This document shows, piece by piece, positions 23,224 to 35,156 of a stretch of 64,000 nucleotides of DNA. Position 1 is the stretch's first letter. Each line of letters starts with the position of its first letter. The notes beneath the pieces are model-generated. The model did not search any database, was not told the DNA's origin, and saw only the letters and a program-made list of their open reading frames with translations. Made by a program: the position numbers and the translations under genes. This DNA is from Anaeramoeba flamelloides (taxonomy: Eukaryota > Metamonada > Anaeramoebidae): the NCBI GenBank assembly GCA_027625915.1, contig JANTQA010000047.1, positions 11,842,001 to 11,906,000 of the forward strand, given 5' to 3'.

Positions 23224-23791
23224 TTAAGGATTACAATCCCTGAAATTTGAAAAAAGATTATCTTGTGTAGGGTGTCTTGAGTTGTCGATTTGGTTCTTAG
23301 CTGATCGATCTTGTACTTGGTATGGATTTTAATAATGATTCAAAATGTCAATTTTTGACAATTTATTTTTTTTTTTTTCCGAAATCCAAATTGAAGAGTT
23401 TAAGATTTATATCAGATGGATAGGTGTTCAAGAATAACTTTTGAATTTTGGGTTGTAGAAAAGAATCTTGATTTATTTTTATGTCAATTAATCAAATGAA
23501 AAAATAGCATTTTTTAATAGCTCACAATAAAACCAAACTTAATTAAAAAATTTCAATCAACAACCTACAAACAACATTTTTTTTTATAACTTGAGTTACA
23601 GCCAATTAATCTTAAACTCTTCAATTCGGATTTCGGAAAAAAAAAAAAATAAATTGTCAAAAATTGACATTTTGAATCATTATTAAAATCCATATCAAAT
23701 ACAAGATCGATCAGCTACGAACCAAATCGACAACTCAAGACACCCTACACAAGATAATCTTTTTTCAAATTTCAGGGATTGTAAACGTTAA
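23224..23791. mobile_element. Foldback element (family H), copy 1, ~200-bp arms
   Basis: The core TIR starts at 23,234 with CAATCCCTGAAATTTGAAAA and is mirrored at 23,781. TA flanks the core on both sides. The match can be extended about ten bases outward (TTAAGGATTA/TAAACGTTAA), so the true end may be TTAAGGNTTACAATCCCTG. Arms include GCTGATCGATCTTG and GACAATTTATTTTT. The middle contains no coding frame. Copy 2 is at 33,120-33,882. Confidence 0.8.
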
Positions 23792-23881
23792 AGGAGTCTA
23801 AAACACCTTTTAAAATTCCGAAGAGATAAAATATTCACCTATTTCGTTAAGAATTTGATTCTAGATCTTGATGTTTGTTCA

Positions 23882-24214
23882 TTATTTGTATTTTTTGAGA
23901 AAACAAGAATTCTGATTTATTTTTTGAGTAAAATAAGAATTCTGATTTATTATTTGTTGTTGTGTTAAAAAAAAGAATTTGTTGAAATTTAACAAAAAAA
24001 AAAAAATTACGGGATTATATTGAAATTTGTTCATTGTTTTATTTGTGTTGATGTTTTTTGAATAATTTTTGCTCAATGGTGAAAATCCATTATTTTGAAG
24101 GAATGGTTTGTCAAAATTATTGTTAAGCATATTTACATTATGTGTTGTTTGTGATTTAACCAGCGATTTTGTTTTATTTGGAATGATTTGATCAAATGAA
24201 TGCACCCTTAACAT
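23882..24214 (-). CDS. Possible first exon of a minus-strand gene
   Basis: From an ATG at 24,214 the frame gives MLRVHSFDQIIPNKTKSLVK and then an Asn-rich stretch up to about NKFQYNPV, where a GTAATT donor is available near 24,009. Asn-rich disordered N-termini are common in this genome, and the position and strand would suit an N-terminal exon of the Pumilio gene across a large intron holding the family H element. That link is only positional. It may equally be a separate or spurious frame. Confidence 0.25.
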   Translation of the reverse strand: MLRVHSFDQIIPNKTKSLVKSQTTHNVNMLNNNFDKPFLQNNGFSPLSKNYSKNINTNKTMNKFQYNPVIFFFLLNFNKFFFLTQQQIINQNSYFTQKINQNSCFLKKYK

Positions 24215-25224
24215 TGATTTTTTTTTGACTTTATTTATTTCTTTGATGGTAAACGATAGATTTCCGTGTTTGAGGTATAAATAATTTAAAATAAAAAATA
24301 ATAAGAAAAGTAAAATGATTAATTATCAAATGAAGAAAAATTAATTAAATATATCGCTAATATTAAAAAAAAAAAAAAATAAATAAAAATACTACAATAT
24401 TTATTTATTTGGATTTTATTTAATAAAAATGGAAATATATATTTATTTATTATGTTTATATATGATCTGATCAATTCATTGAAATCCTTTTTGATAAAAA
24501 TCAAAAATTTTTCATAATAGATAAAAGAGTATGATAAAATTCATTCATTATCATATCTAGATTAAATATAATAATAATAATAATAAATATCAATTGAATT
24601 TTTATTCTACAAGTGTTTTTTTTTTGTTTAGTGAATTTAAAACTTCAAAATTAGCTCCAATTCCCCTTTTTCTTTCTTGAAACAAGTTTGGATAAGTTAA
24701 TTTTTGATTCAGTATAAAATAAATAATTAGCATCCAACTCTAGATCAAATAAGCATTCTGGAAAAAAATTGTCGTATGGAAAAAAATCTGTAAATACGGT
24801 TTTAATTGTAAAATGAGTAGTGAAAAGGAAAATTTTTCAATTATTTTTTTACTTTTTTTTTGCTGATCAATAAAGATAAATGAAACTGAAATTCCTTAAA
24901 CTTGATTAATATCAATTGGTAAAATCTTAAAGCCAATTTCGCATGAAGGAGAAAGCATAGAATTAAAAAAAAATCCAAAAAATTCACTTTTTACTAATGT
25001 TTTCAATTAAAATCTCATTGGTAAAATTGAGCATCCTTAAATTTTGGTTGTATGTGTTGTTTTGAATTATATTTTGATTCCAATAATCAATCTAATTTTT
25101 GTACTTGCTTTTTGTTTTAAAATGAACAAAAACAAGAGAGTAAAAACTATTTGAAAATGAGAGCATTTGCTACTATTTTACAATTAAAACCCATTTGTCA
25201 TTTTTTTTCCCGAATGGTAAATTG
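24215..25224. other. Intergenic, nothing recognised
   Basis: A/T-rich, with an ATA/ATT-type simple repeat near 24,567-24,588. No gene or repeat end recognised. Confidence 0.45.
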
Positions 25225-26640
25225 AATACATCATAACTCTAAAAATTTTTTCAAAAAAAAACTCTAAATTTTGTATTTTTGAAATAGAATCATATAAAAA
25301 ACATTATTAAACAGAACAAATTTGAAAAAGGTTTTCAACTTTATTAGATATTAATGGGAATTGCAAAAAAAAAATGAAAATTTTCAGTAATATTTTTTTC
25401 ATTTTTAATCGGAAAATTTTTTAAATTTTTTATTTGACTTAATAGAGAGATAATGTTTATTTATTTTTTTAATAGTCTAGAAAGAATCAATTTTTTTTAA
25501 TTTTAAAATAAAATAAAATATTTTTTTCAAAAGATATTACTAAATAAAATTGAAAAAATGATTTTTTTTCTGTTTTTGGAATATTTTTTATCATTTTATT
25601 TTTAATCATGTTTGAGTTTTTATTTATACTAAAATTCCAAAATTTTCCACACATTTAAAACGGTTCAAACAATCACAATAGCACAATTTCATTCAAATTG
25701 AAAATAATTTTTATTTTTGTAAAAGAATGAAAATCATTTTTTCATCTTTTGGGTTTTTTGTTTTGATTTCATTTTTTTGAATTACGTAAATTTTTTCGTT
25801 CGATCAAAATATTTTTTTCAACAATAGATATTATGTTGTATTTAAGTTGTTGAAAATAGAAGAACTCAAATAAAATTAGTTGATAGATATCTAACGGTTT
25901 GATCAATTAATATATCCTAATAGAACTTTAACAAATTTACCAATTCATTTTTTTTTTTAGAAAACTAAATTAAGATTCAAATACTTCTGATTATTGTACC
26001 TATTTAGGCTACTCTTTGAATTAAAGGTCTCAAATTTAGTCACTTCAAAATTCTCTCTTTAACAGATTAGATGAGGTTTCATCTAACTCTTAACAATAAA
26101 TACAATACATTGTTTTGTTTTGCTCTCTCCAGAATTTTTGACATAACGATAATTTATTAGTATTGATAATTATTTATTTTTTGTTTTGTGAGTATTGTAA
26201 TTTATAAAAAAGCGTTAACATTTCAATTAGTAAATGGATCTAATTTGGTATTTCTTCTAGAATTGATTAAATAAGTTTTTTTTTTCACAAATTGAATTTT
26301 GGTGTGTTAAAAATTTTGAATTGAGGTTTATATTCCCTTTTTTTTTCGGCAAAATGTTTTAACATTTTTTCTTTTTTCATTCTTGATGTTCAATATAAAG
26401 TTTATTTGTTGTAACTTATTTCAAAGAAAAAATACCCCAAAAATAGGTTTTTTTTTCAAAATTCAGTAATTTTGAAAAAGGTGGGTATTTGAATCTTAAT
26501 GTGTTTAATAGATATCTTTTCTTAATTACATAAAATTATCATAACTTTAAAAAAATAATTTATAAAAGATGTATCCACAGAAATCCAATGTGTTGTTTTG
26601 GATAGCTTTAATTTTCAGAATTTATTTTTTCCTTGTAGTG
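25225..26640 (-). mobile_element. CACTA-ended element (family D), old copy interrupted by ~700 bp
   Basis: Reverse-complement matches to the 5,295-6,706 elements lie at about 25,225-25,640 (their right half) and 26,370-26,640 (their left half, ending TTCCTTGTAGTG). The intervening ~700 bp has no match in them and is probably a later insertion; its own ends were not resolved. Divergence is much higher than between the two tandem copies. Confidence 0.65.
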
Positions 26641-26774
26641 ATACATCACATAATATATTTATTTGAGTTTAAATTATCTTAGTTTTATTGAGAATCAATA
26701 TAAAAACAGCTAATTTCCAAGTTTTGAGAATTTTCTTTTTTAAACAATAAAGTTTAAATTCAAATAACAAAAAA

Positions 26775-27400
26775 AAATTCTTCAGATCTCATTGACAAAA
26801 AATTCAATTAACAAAAAAATGTTTAAAGACTCTCGATGCCAAAAAATTCAAATTTGAAAAAAAAGTTCAAAAGGATTTTAAAATTTCAAAAAATTTACGA
26901 TTTTAAAAAAAAAAAATCAATACTTTCTGATTTTATATTCACAAAAGTTTAAATTTCTTCAATTTGTAACAAATTGTTTTCTTTCTAAACAAAACCAATT
27001 AAATTCAATTTAATCTAATTTGTTATTATTTTGTAACCCTCTATATTTGACAGGGTAAGGATTTTGTAACATTCTTGAGATAAAAATAACTCAATTGAGA
27101 AATGAAAAAAATGAAAAAAAATAAATCTTCAAAATCTCAAAAAGTGCCAAAGAGAGACGCTTCAAAACTGAAAGAGTTGAATTCCAAATTATTATTAACA
27201 AAGATTCTAATTGTGGCTTTAATCCGATCTTTGGAAACCTTTTTTCTAAAAATATTCTCTTTTTTGATTGTTGATTTTTTGAGATCTATCGTACGTCATC
27301 TGTTGGTTTGTTTTTGATTGGAATTAGACACTCTTAAAAATTGGAAAAAATTTCTTTTTCCATTTCAGGAATTTTGATTTTTAACAGTAATTACTCTACA
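26775..27400 (+). repeat. Dispersed repeat family A, copy 2
   Basis: Colinear with 1,141-1,700 (see that entry for shared words). The hairpin's left arm is recognisable (AAAAAGTGCCAAAGAGAGAC) but the right arm has decayed. The 71-codon frame at 27,102-27,317 is repeat sequence, not a gene. Confidence 0.65.
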
Positions 27401-27598
27401 CTTTAATTTTAAAGTTACAAGTCTAAACACAAACATATTTTTCATAAAAATGATGGTAAGGGGGTGGAGTTGTAATTTAATTTTTCATAAAATTTACAGA
27501 GGGTGGTGTTGTAAAGTAATTTTTGAAAAGCCAGGAATAAAAGATTTTAAAAAGTGTTCTCTCGAAAAATGGTTGGTTTAGCCTTTTAAAAAGTTTGA

Positions 27599-28057
27599 CT
27601 GTTGAGAGAAAAATGTTGGACACAGAAAAATGGTTGGACAGCAATTTTAATTGGGAACATTAGTGAAAATGATTTTTAATTTCAACCGTTTGTGGAATAA
27701 CTAAAGAAAATAACAATAATATACTTGTTAGAATAACGACTATTGTAATTCTACTTTTATAAAACCTTATCTCTTATAATCTAAATCAAGTTTAAAAATT
27801 ACCATTTTCAGAATTAATAGTAAACTTTACTAAAACTTAGGATTTTTGTTAAAATAGCATGATCTACTTTAGTTGTCAACCATTCAAATGAGTATTCTAC
27901 ACACACCACAGATTAATGAACTTGTAACACCTTTAAACCTGGATTTATATAAAAGTCACTTAGTTATCAATAGGATTTGATTTTCAATTTTACTAATGTT
28001 CCCAATTAAAAATGGTGTCCAACCATTTTTCTGTGTCCAACATTTTTCTCTCAACAG
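27599..28057. mobile_element. Inverted-repeat element (family G relative), TGA-flanked
   Basis: The left end is CTGTTGAGAGAAAAATGTTG followed by GACACAG; the right end is the exact inversion to 28,057. The arms continue for about 80 bp and include GGGAACATTAGT. The same trinucleotide TGA lies at 27,596-27,598 and 28,058-28,060, consistent with a 3-bp target duplication. 459 bp, no coding frame, and arms so well conserved that the insertion looks fairly recent. Confidence 0.8.
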
Positions 28058-28272
28058 TGATTATAATTTTGAAAACTTTACTGGTATTTAAATTCTAAAT
28101 GGGAAAGAATATTCACTTCCTTATCCTGATTTTTTTTTTTATAAATACAGTTCTCAAAGAAATTGGTTGCAATTTGTGGCTCTCGATCTATATTCTCAAA
28201 GAGAAACTGAAAATGGAAATTGAAAATGAACCGAAAAAAAATCCCATTTATAATTCAAATACAAGTAGTTCC

Positions 28273-29242
28273 TCACTTTCTTAAAAATAGATTTAAACAA
28301 GAAGAAAGGGAATTAAAAATAACACGAAAAGAGGGATCTGGGAAAAAATGGGAGAGAAAAAAAATTAAAACAAAAAATAAATTTTACGTGTTGGTTTGTT
28401 TAACTGCTGATTTTGATCTAAAAATGGTGCCTTATTAAATGTGAAATCTAATTTGTTTGATTGAGTTGGAATCTAGGAAAATGTTAATGGAGAACAAAGG
28501 TTTAATTTGAAAGAAAGAGGAAAATTAATTATTCATAACCAGAATAAATATAAAAAAATTAGAAATAAAAATAAAAAAATCAAATTTTATTTTGGGGCAA
28601 AAATGCACTTACTGTTGTAAACATACTGAAAGTTCTTGTTAGAGATGGCTTTTTTTTTTCTTGTTGATCGGATTGCTGGGTTTGGTTTTGTTGTCGGATA
28701 TTAGTGTTTAAATTGAAGGTGGTGCTGCGTTGTTGGTTGTTTGAAAAAGAGTTGGAGAAAGACGTATCAAAAGCAAACAAATTCTGCGAATTTAATGGTG
28801 TGAGGTTTATATTTTGAAATTTCCTATAAAGATCAAAATCGTTTCCACTTATCAACGATTCAGAAGACTGGGAGGTTCTCATCATCCTTCGTTTGGGTGT
28901 TTCCAAATGCTTTTTTATTGGGAATTCGTTATATTTATCAAAGACATTTTGGTTATACTTTTTTGTTTCGAGATTTCCAAACAACGAGAATTTGTTACCA
29001 GAGTTCTTTAAGATTTCTTCGGTTTTCAATGAGATTTTAGGTGGAGAAAAGCTCTTGTTTGGTGTTTTTTTTGTTTTGTTGATGTCTGTATTTTGGAAAT
29101 GTGTTTCTTGTTCTTTTTTCTGGGTTTGAGGCATTTTTGATGGTGTTTCCTGAGGTGAATTTAAATCATTTTTGCGGCTGAGAACTTCTTTTTCCTGAGA
29201 TTTAGTTTCAAGTGGTCGGTTGTTCTCAATCGTATTTGTCAT
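28273..29242 (-). CDS. Unknown disordered protein, three exons
   Basis: Exon 1 is 29,242-28,613 (210 codons), ending at a consensus GTAAGT donor. Exon 2 is probably 28,472-28,388 (TAG acceptor, GTAAAA donor) and exon 3 28,337-28,273 (CAG acceptor, TGA stop). The phases agree and give about 259 residues. The protein is rich in Ser, Thr, Asn, Gln and Lys, with S/T-P sites (SPQETPSK, KKTPNK, FSPPK, ETPKRR) and an RTSQSSESL patch, suggesting a phosphorylated, disordered regulator. I recognise no domain. Exon 1 is well supported by length and codon mix; the exon 3 end is the weakest part. Confidence 0.55.
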
Positions 29243-30404
29243 ACAAGTTTTGTTTTTGAAACGAAAAATGAAAAAAAGAGAAAAGAGAAAATGATTTTGG
29301 GACTCAACAAAAAATCGATTTTTTTTCTTCTCGTTTTGGTGGATTGTTAAATGTGTTTTTCTTGTTTCAAACTCATGGTGTGTGTTAAATAAAAATACTT
29401 TTTGTTATATTTTCTTTGAGATCAAATTGCTTTATAAAATTGGATTTTCTCTTTTTCAGTCAAGTACTTTTTTTTGGAGAGAGCTAATCCCAAGAAAGAG
29501 TCTGAAAGGAGTTTTATTTTGTTTTGAAGGTTGGAAAAAAGAAGGTGAACAAAAATTTCCTTTCTAAGTTTTCCTTCCCTTTCTTATCTCAGAATAAAAA
29601 ATTTCTCATACAAAATCGAAAGTAACACTATTATCTTATATCTGATGTTATTAAACACCCAACGACTCAAAATTTTGAATGTCTTTTTTCCCAAAAATGG
29701 GAAGATTTATTTTGGGTTTGCTATTTATATTTGTATTTGTGTTGGAAATAATTTTTTGCTTTTTAAGAAAAAGTTTCGGTATACTAATGAAACCAAATTA
29801 AAGTTTTTACTATAATGGGATTGATTTCCGTTTTTTTATCTTTTTTAAACATACTTTCAAAAGTATTATTTTTTCCAACTCAAGTCTAGTTGTTGTGAAA
29901 CTAATTTCCAAGATTTCTATATGAGCCAATAAAATTCTTTTTTCAAAACTCATTATACCATTTTCCAAAATAGATTTGCAAACAAAAAAAGTATAGGAAT
30001 TTTTATGAATTTATCAGTAAGTCAAAAAGTCTTTATTTCTTCAAGGGACACTTTCGAAACTAGTTTTGAACACACATCACAAAAAATCTCTTTCCGTTTT
30101 GGGAGATGTGGATGTAGATCCTTTTTTCAAGGACTAAAATAAATTATTTTTCTCATACAAACTAGTTTTTTTCTTTTTTATTTTTTGTTCGATGACAAAT
30201 ACCCACTTACCAAAGAATCCTAAATCGAAGTAGTATTGAGTTATAGGGAATTATTAAATTTTATAATGTTATTAGTACTTTATACCACTGTTGTTGAATC
30301 AACCAGTGCATACAGGTTTGCCCTGTGTTTCTAAATAAGAAACGTTCTTTTTTATTATAAAAGGCCTATATGAATCATTATCAAAGAAATGAACAATAAG
30401 TTAT
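29243..30404. other. Intergenic, nothing recognised
   Basis: No gene, RNA or repeat end recognised. A 61-codon frame at 29,382-29,567 has no family resemblance. Confidence 0.45.
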
Positions 30405-30735
30405 AAACAAAATTGTGTTGGTTTCTTAAAGTTCTATGATTTAAAAAAAAAAAATTCCTAAAATGAACTTAAAATTGTTTAACTTTTCTAAAAAAATAGA
30501 AATAATATATGAAAGAATTTTTATGGTTGGAAAAAAAATTAGAAAATAATGAAAAATTTGAAACAAAAATAATTCCTTTTTTAAAATTTGTAAAAAAACA
30601 TCAAGGATTTTATCTTCAAAATAATCTGGTCTTGGGTCTCGTTTTGATTAGCTAATCCGGGGTTGGATTAGAACACGAAGAAAAAAAAGTAAGGGTTATA
30701 TTTCGAAATGCAGTTTTTTAATCTCTAGAAATGTT
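30405..30735 (+). repeat. Dispersed repeat family B, degenerate copy
   Basis: Shares GTTTCTTAAAGTTCTAT, GAACACGAAGAAAAAAAAGT-type words and TTTTTGATCGCTG with the copies at 1,990 and 36,090, but is strongly diverged. Confidence 0.45.
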
Positions 30736-31526
30736 TTTTTTTTGATCGCTGAAAATACTTACTTAAATGGAAAACCTAAGACTAGAAAATTAAAAAAAAT
30801 AATTGTATTTATTTGTTTATAGAAGAGAAAATAAGAAACATATATTTCAAGATAGGGTGATATTTATAGCACCCAGAAAGAAAAATATCTATAACTTGTT
30901 GTCAAAAAAATGAGTCAAATTTGGTAAGTTGTTATTTGTTAAAATGTGAGTAAATTCAATGAAAAAAAAATAAAAAAAACCAAAAAAAAAAATAAAAAAA
31001 AAATCAAAAAGAATTGAAATAATTCTTTTTTTCATTTGTTTTAGAGTTTTAAAGCTAGAGGTATTTTTAAATTATAATAAAAGTATTATAGGTAATTTAA
31101 CATCAACCAAAAAATTAACTTGATCTAAATTCCAACATTTTTAAAAAAGTTATTTTCTTCGTCCTATTAAAACTCTTCAAATTACTAACAATAACCAATA
31201 ACAACACCTTTTGAATTCTATTTTATTTTAAAAAAGAATAATAACTATTTGATTTAGATCGGGAGAAAATTCACATTTCTTCTATGAAATTATCTCTTCT
31301 ATTGTTTTTTAATATTTTGAGACTTTAACCAAAAACTAAACCGATTATTTCACAAAAAAAAAAAAAAAAAATGAGTGAGAAAAAAACAATAATATTTATA
31401 ATTAGGAGAGTATTATGCAACAAAGATCTTTTTTTCTGGAAATAACTATTGGAAAGTGGTTATTGTTTATTATTTTTTTTGAGCTTAAGTTTCAAAAAAA
31501 AAAACTAAAAAAAAAAAAAGAGTAAA
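30736..31526. other. Intergenic, nothing recognised
   Basis: A-rich tracts (30,960-31,020; 31,345-31,370) and no recognised feature. Confidence 0.45.
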
Positions 31527-31723
31527 GCAGCCAGTTCCACGTTTAAGAAACAAACTTTTGATGGAAATAAATGTTCAAAAAAAAACACATGTTAAAGTAC
31601 AAAATTTCGATTCTATTAAAATAATTCGTGTTAAAAAAATATTCAAAAAAATGTGTCTTAATTTGATATTTTTTTAAAACATAAATTTTGTTAAAAGCTT
31701 GTAAATTAAAAGTAGAACTTAGT
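31527..31723. mobile_element. Degenerate relative of the 33,130 inverted-repeat element (family I)
   Basis: Starts near GCAGCCAGTTCCACGTTTAA and ends near TTAAAAGTAGAACTTAGTC. Internal words (GTACAAAATTT, TCTATTAAAATAATTCGT, GTGTCTTAATTTGA) follow the order of the 33,130-33,327 element. Older than that copy. Confidence 0.5.
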
Positions 31724-33119
31724 CTAAATATAAATTTCTGATCAAATATCTTTAATTCTTCAACGAGGAGTACAAAATATTCAATATATTTGTATTTTAG
31801 AGTTAATAATATTAATCGTTATTTGATAAAGGACTCATGTAACCTAATTGTTACACAAGAGAACAAAAAACTACCATTATGTGAAAAGTTTGGAAAGATT
31901 ATTCAAACATTTTACAAAATAATTGACTGGTTAAAAATAAGTAAAACAATTATCTGGGAAGCTAATAATTCCAAAATATTAATAAAATTTTTAAAGGTGT
32001 TTATTCATTTTTAATAGTATTTTCTATTAAAAGTGAATAAAATTTACTTTAAATTTATTTTTTTTTTATAATTTGATTAAACAATTGTTAAATATAAAAC
32101 AATCAATTTAAATTTAGTTGGAGGGGGTGATGCAAAATTATCAAAAATGAAAGATAATGGAAAATATTTGAGTTTTTTCAAAAAGCCAAAAACATTGTAA
32201 CGAAATATTTGATGGTGTTTGTGTGTGATTTTATTCTTAAATTTTGCTAATTATGAATAGTTCTGGTTAACTTTTAAATATTATTACCAAGAAAAAAAAA
32301 AAAATCAAATTATTTTCAAAAGTAAAGTAATAAATTCCACCTTTTTGCCATTTACTTTTTTTTTAGAACCAAATAATTAAAAAAAGAGGAATCCGAGTTC
32401 AAAAATTGCCTTTTTAATTTCCAAAATAAAAACCACTTTTGAATCATTTTTATCAAATCTAATAATCTAATTCTTTGGAATTATAATTCCTCATATTTTT
32501 TCAAATATTTTGAGGTATATTTTTTGGAAAATTTAATACACATTCTATTGTAAACTATTCATTTCATAAAAATTTTAAATCAAGTACAGTATATTATTGT
32601 GTGTATTCTTCTTGTTCAATTAATACCTTTTAAAACCCAATTTGTTAGAAAAAAAAAACAATCACTAAGGAAAAAAAGAGTATTGAGTAGTGATTTTTTC
32701 AGAGATTTTGGAACATTTAAGAGGTTTTTTCCCTTTCACAATAAATTAAATTAAAAAAATAAGTATTTACACTGTTTATCCAACAACCTTTATAATTTAG
32801 GATTTGTTTGAAAAAATTCGGATACTTTGCATTTTTGAGGGCCGATAAATTCTAATAAATTTAAAAAAAATTTAGTTCAATATCCTTATTGATAAATCTT
32901 TGAACTGTTTCTTATTGAAAAGTTCATAACAAAGAAAATTTTGAAGTAGAACGACTTTTACAGAGTTTCTTTACACTTGTGAACATAATACGCTATATTC
33001 AAAGCTTGATCAGAATAATTTCCAAAATGGAAAATCAAGTAAAAATTTCCAAAGATAAACTGCAATTTATTAGTATTTGAGACGTTTTTTCAGTGATTCA
33101 TTAATTATTTTTCATGAAT
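31724..33119. other. Intergenic with one unassigned frame
   Basis: A 74-codon plus-strand frame at 31,790-32,014 follows a TATTTTAG acceptor-like site and has a fairly coding-like residue mix (NLIVTQENKKLPLCEKFGKI), but I recognise no family and find no partner exon. Otherwise A/T-rich with nothing recognised. Confidence 0.35.
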
Positions 33120-33882
33120 TTAAGGATTACAGTCAGTTTCACTTTTAAGGCACAAACTTTCAATGAAAATTACGGCACAAAATAAATCTCAAATTAAGGC
33201 ACAAAATTTTGGATTCTAGTAAAATAATTTGTAAAAATATAAAATTCCAAATTTTGTGCCTTAATTTGAGATTTTTTTGTGCTTTAAATTTCGTTGAAAG
33301 TTTGTGCCTTAAAAGTGAAACTGGCTATACAATCCCTGAAATCTGAAAAAAAGATTATCTTGTGTCGTTTGTTACCACTTGTTAATTTGGTTCTTAGCTG
33401 ATCGATCTTGGACTTGGTATGGATTATAATAGTGGTTCAAAATGGCAATTTTTGACAATTTATTTTTTTTATTTCCCAAATCCGAATTGAAGAGTGTAAG
33501 ATTAATAGATTGGTAGGTGTTCAAGAATAACTTTTGAATTTTGGGTTGTAGAAAAGAATTTTGATTTACTTTTTTGTCAATTAACTGAATGAAAATAATA
33601 AAAAGTTTTAAAAGCTCCAAATAAAACCAAACTTAATTAAAAATTTCAATCAACAACCTATCAAACACATTTTTTTTATAACTTAAGTTACCGCCAATTA
33701 ATCTTAAACTCTTCAATTTGGATTTGGGAAATAAAAAAAATAAATTGTCAAAAATTGCCATTTTGAACCACTATTATAATCCATACCAAGTCCAAGATCG
33801 ATCAGCTAAGAACCAAATTAACAAGTGGTAACAAACGACACAAGATAATCTTTTTTCAAATTTCAGGGATTGTAAACCCTAA
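33120..33882. mobile_element. Foldback element (family H), copy 2, interrupted in its left arm
   Basis: The right part (33,330-33,872) matches the 23,234-23,781 core, with CAATCCCTGAAATCTGAAAA at the left and its inversion at the right; TA flanks both. The outer left words TTAAGGATTA, adjacent to the core in copy 1, are here separated from it by a 198-bp insertion (33,130-33,327). Arms contain GATCGATCAGCTAAGAACCA. No coding frame. Confidence 0.8.
33130..33327. mobile_element. Nested 198-bp inverted-repeat element (family I)
   Basis: Left end CAGTCAGTTTCACTTTTAAG; right end inverted as TAGCCAGTTTCACTTTTAAG. TA occurs immediately on both sides (33,128-33,129 and 33,328-33,329). Removing the element and one TA restores the TTAAGGATTACAATCCC sequence found uninterrupted at 23,224. 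This is direct evidence of a TA-target insertion into an older element. Confidence 0.88.
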
Positions 33883-34364
33883 GAACATCATAAATATTGT
33901 TGAATAGGGCTTCATTTCCTCGGTTTTTTTTAAGGCGGGGTATTCCTGAAAAACTAAAATAGGATTAAAAAAAAGAAAGAAGATCAGATAAAAATTTGAT
34001 CCAATTTAATCTGAAAATAACAGTTGGGGTGAATTGGATTTTTTTTTGGGAAAGAATTGAAAAAGTTCTGCAAAACAGTCAAGAAAAAGAAAAATATTCA
34101 AATAATTTAAAATTGGGAAAATTTGTATTTCAATCTTGTTTTGAAGCTCTACAAATTTCATTTTTATTAATGTTTTTTTTTGATTAACAATCTTTTTTCC
34201 ACCTCCTTAAATATTAACCACACTTTTGAAAAAAAAATAGAAAATGGTCATGAGCATAGTCTCAATTAAAAAAAAAAGAAATGGTAATGGTCATGGGGCA
34301 TTATGATAGGCATAGGTATGGCTGTGGGTGTGGGTGTGGGTAGGGATACTGGAATGATCACCTT
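33883..34364. other. Spacer downstream of guanylate kinase
   Basis: Contains a GGGTGTGGGTGTGGG-type low-complexity patch at 34,322-34,345, just beyond the stop codon of the minus-strand guanylate kinase. The 63-codon frame at 33,996-34,187 is not supported. Confidence 0.45.
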
Positions 34365-35156
34365 TTAATCAAGATCTTCTTCAAGTATGTCGGATAATTG
34401 CTGTATTGCATTGTCAACATTGTCATTGATAATTATATGGTGATAGAAGTCGCTATGTTCTTCAACCCATTTCATCTCTTTCTTTGCTGTATTTAAACGT
34501 GTTTCAATTTGTTCTTCTGTTTCTGTGTTTCTGCCCCTGAGCCTTTTTTCAAGCAACTCCCATGAAGGTGGTTTCACAAACATTAGTCGTGGTTTAAGAT
34601 CGGTTTTTGAGATCGACAACGCGCCGTCAATGTTCACATCAAGCACAGCGATCTTTCCTTGCGACTGTACATCGCGAACTGCTTGTATTGAAGTGCCATA
34701 CATGTTGCCATGGACAGTTGCGTGTTCAATAAACTGGTTGTCATCCTTAAGTTCTTGGAATTTTTCTTTGCTAACATAATAGTAATGTACACCATGCTTT
34801 TCCCCCTTTCGTGGTTGTCTTGTTGTGTGAGAGATTGAAAAGGAAAATTTTCCAGGGTATTTTTTCATTAAGTGACGAAGAAGAAAGGATTTTCCTTTTT
34901 GTGTTGTTGTCAAAAAAAACATGTTAAGAAAGAAAAAAAAGTTTAATGTGTTGATTTCTTTTTTGAAATGAGATTTGGTTTCAAGTTTAAAAACTGTTAT
35001 GAATAAACAGCCTTTTTCATTTTCAAATCAAGCTATTAAAAAGAAAAAGATTTGGAGAAAAAAAAAAAAAAAAAAAAGATCTCAATTAAAAAACAAAATT
35101 TTACCAGAACCAGAAGGTCCATTGAGCACAATTGGTTTTTTCTTTTCTGTTGTCAT
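34365..35156 (-). CDS. GUK1: Guanylate kinase (GMP kinase)
   Basis: Catalyses ATP + GMP to ADP + GDP, an essential cytosolic step in purine nucleotide supply. Exon 1, 35,156-35,105, encodes MTTEKKKPIVLNGPSGSG. An intron at 35,104-34,895 (GTAAAA...AAG, phase 1) splits the P-loop. Exon 2, 34,894-34,365, completes GPSGSGKS and ends in TAA, for 193 residues, the usual length. GMP-site motifs are intact: SHTTRQPRKGEKHGVHYYY, then FIEHATVHGNMYGTS, the strand VLDVNIDGA, a lid with RLRGRNTETEEQIETRL and the C-terminal INDNVDNA. Exon 2 alone would begin with a false Met and lack the P-loop, which is why the upstream exon is needed. Confidence 0.96.

Noticed and set aside
34315-34350. GGGTGTGGG patch as a possible telomere-type or G-quadruplex site
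   Set aside because: Too short and imperfect; G runs are not regularly spaced in threes.
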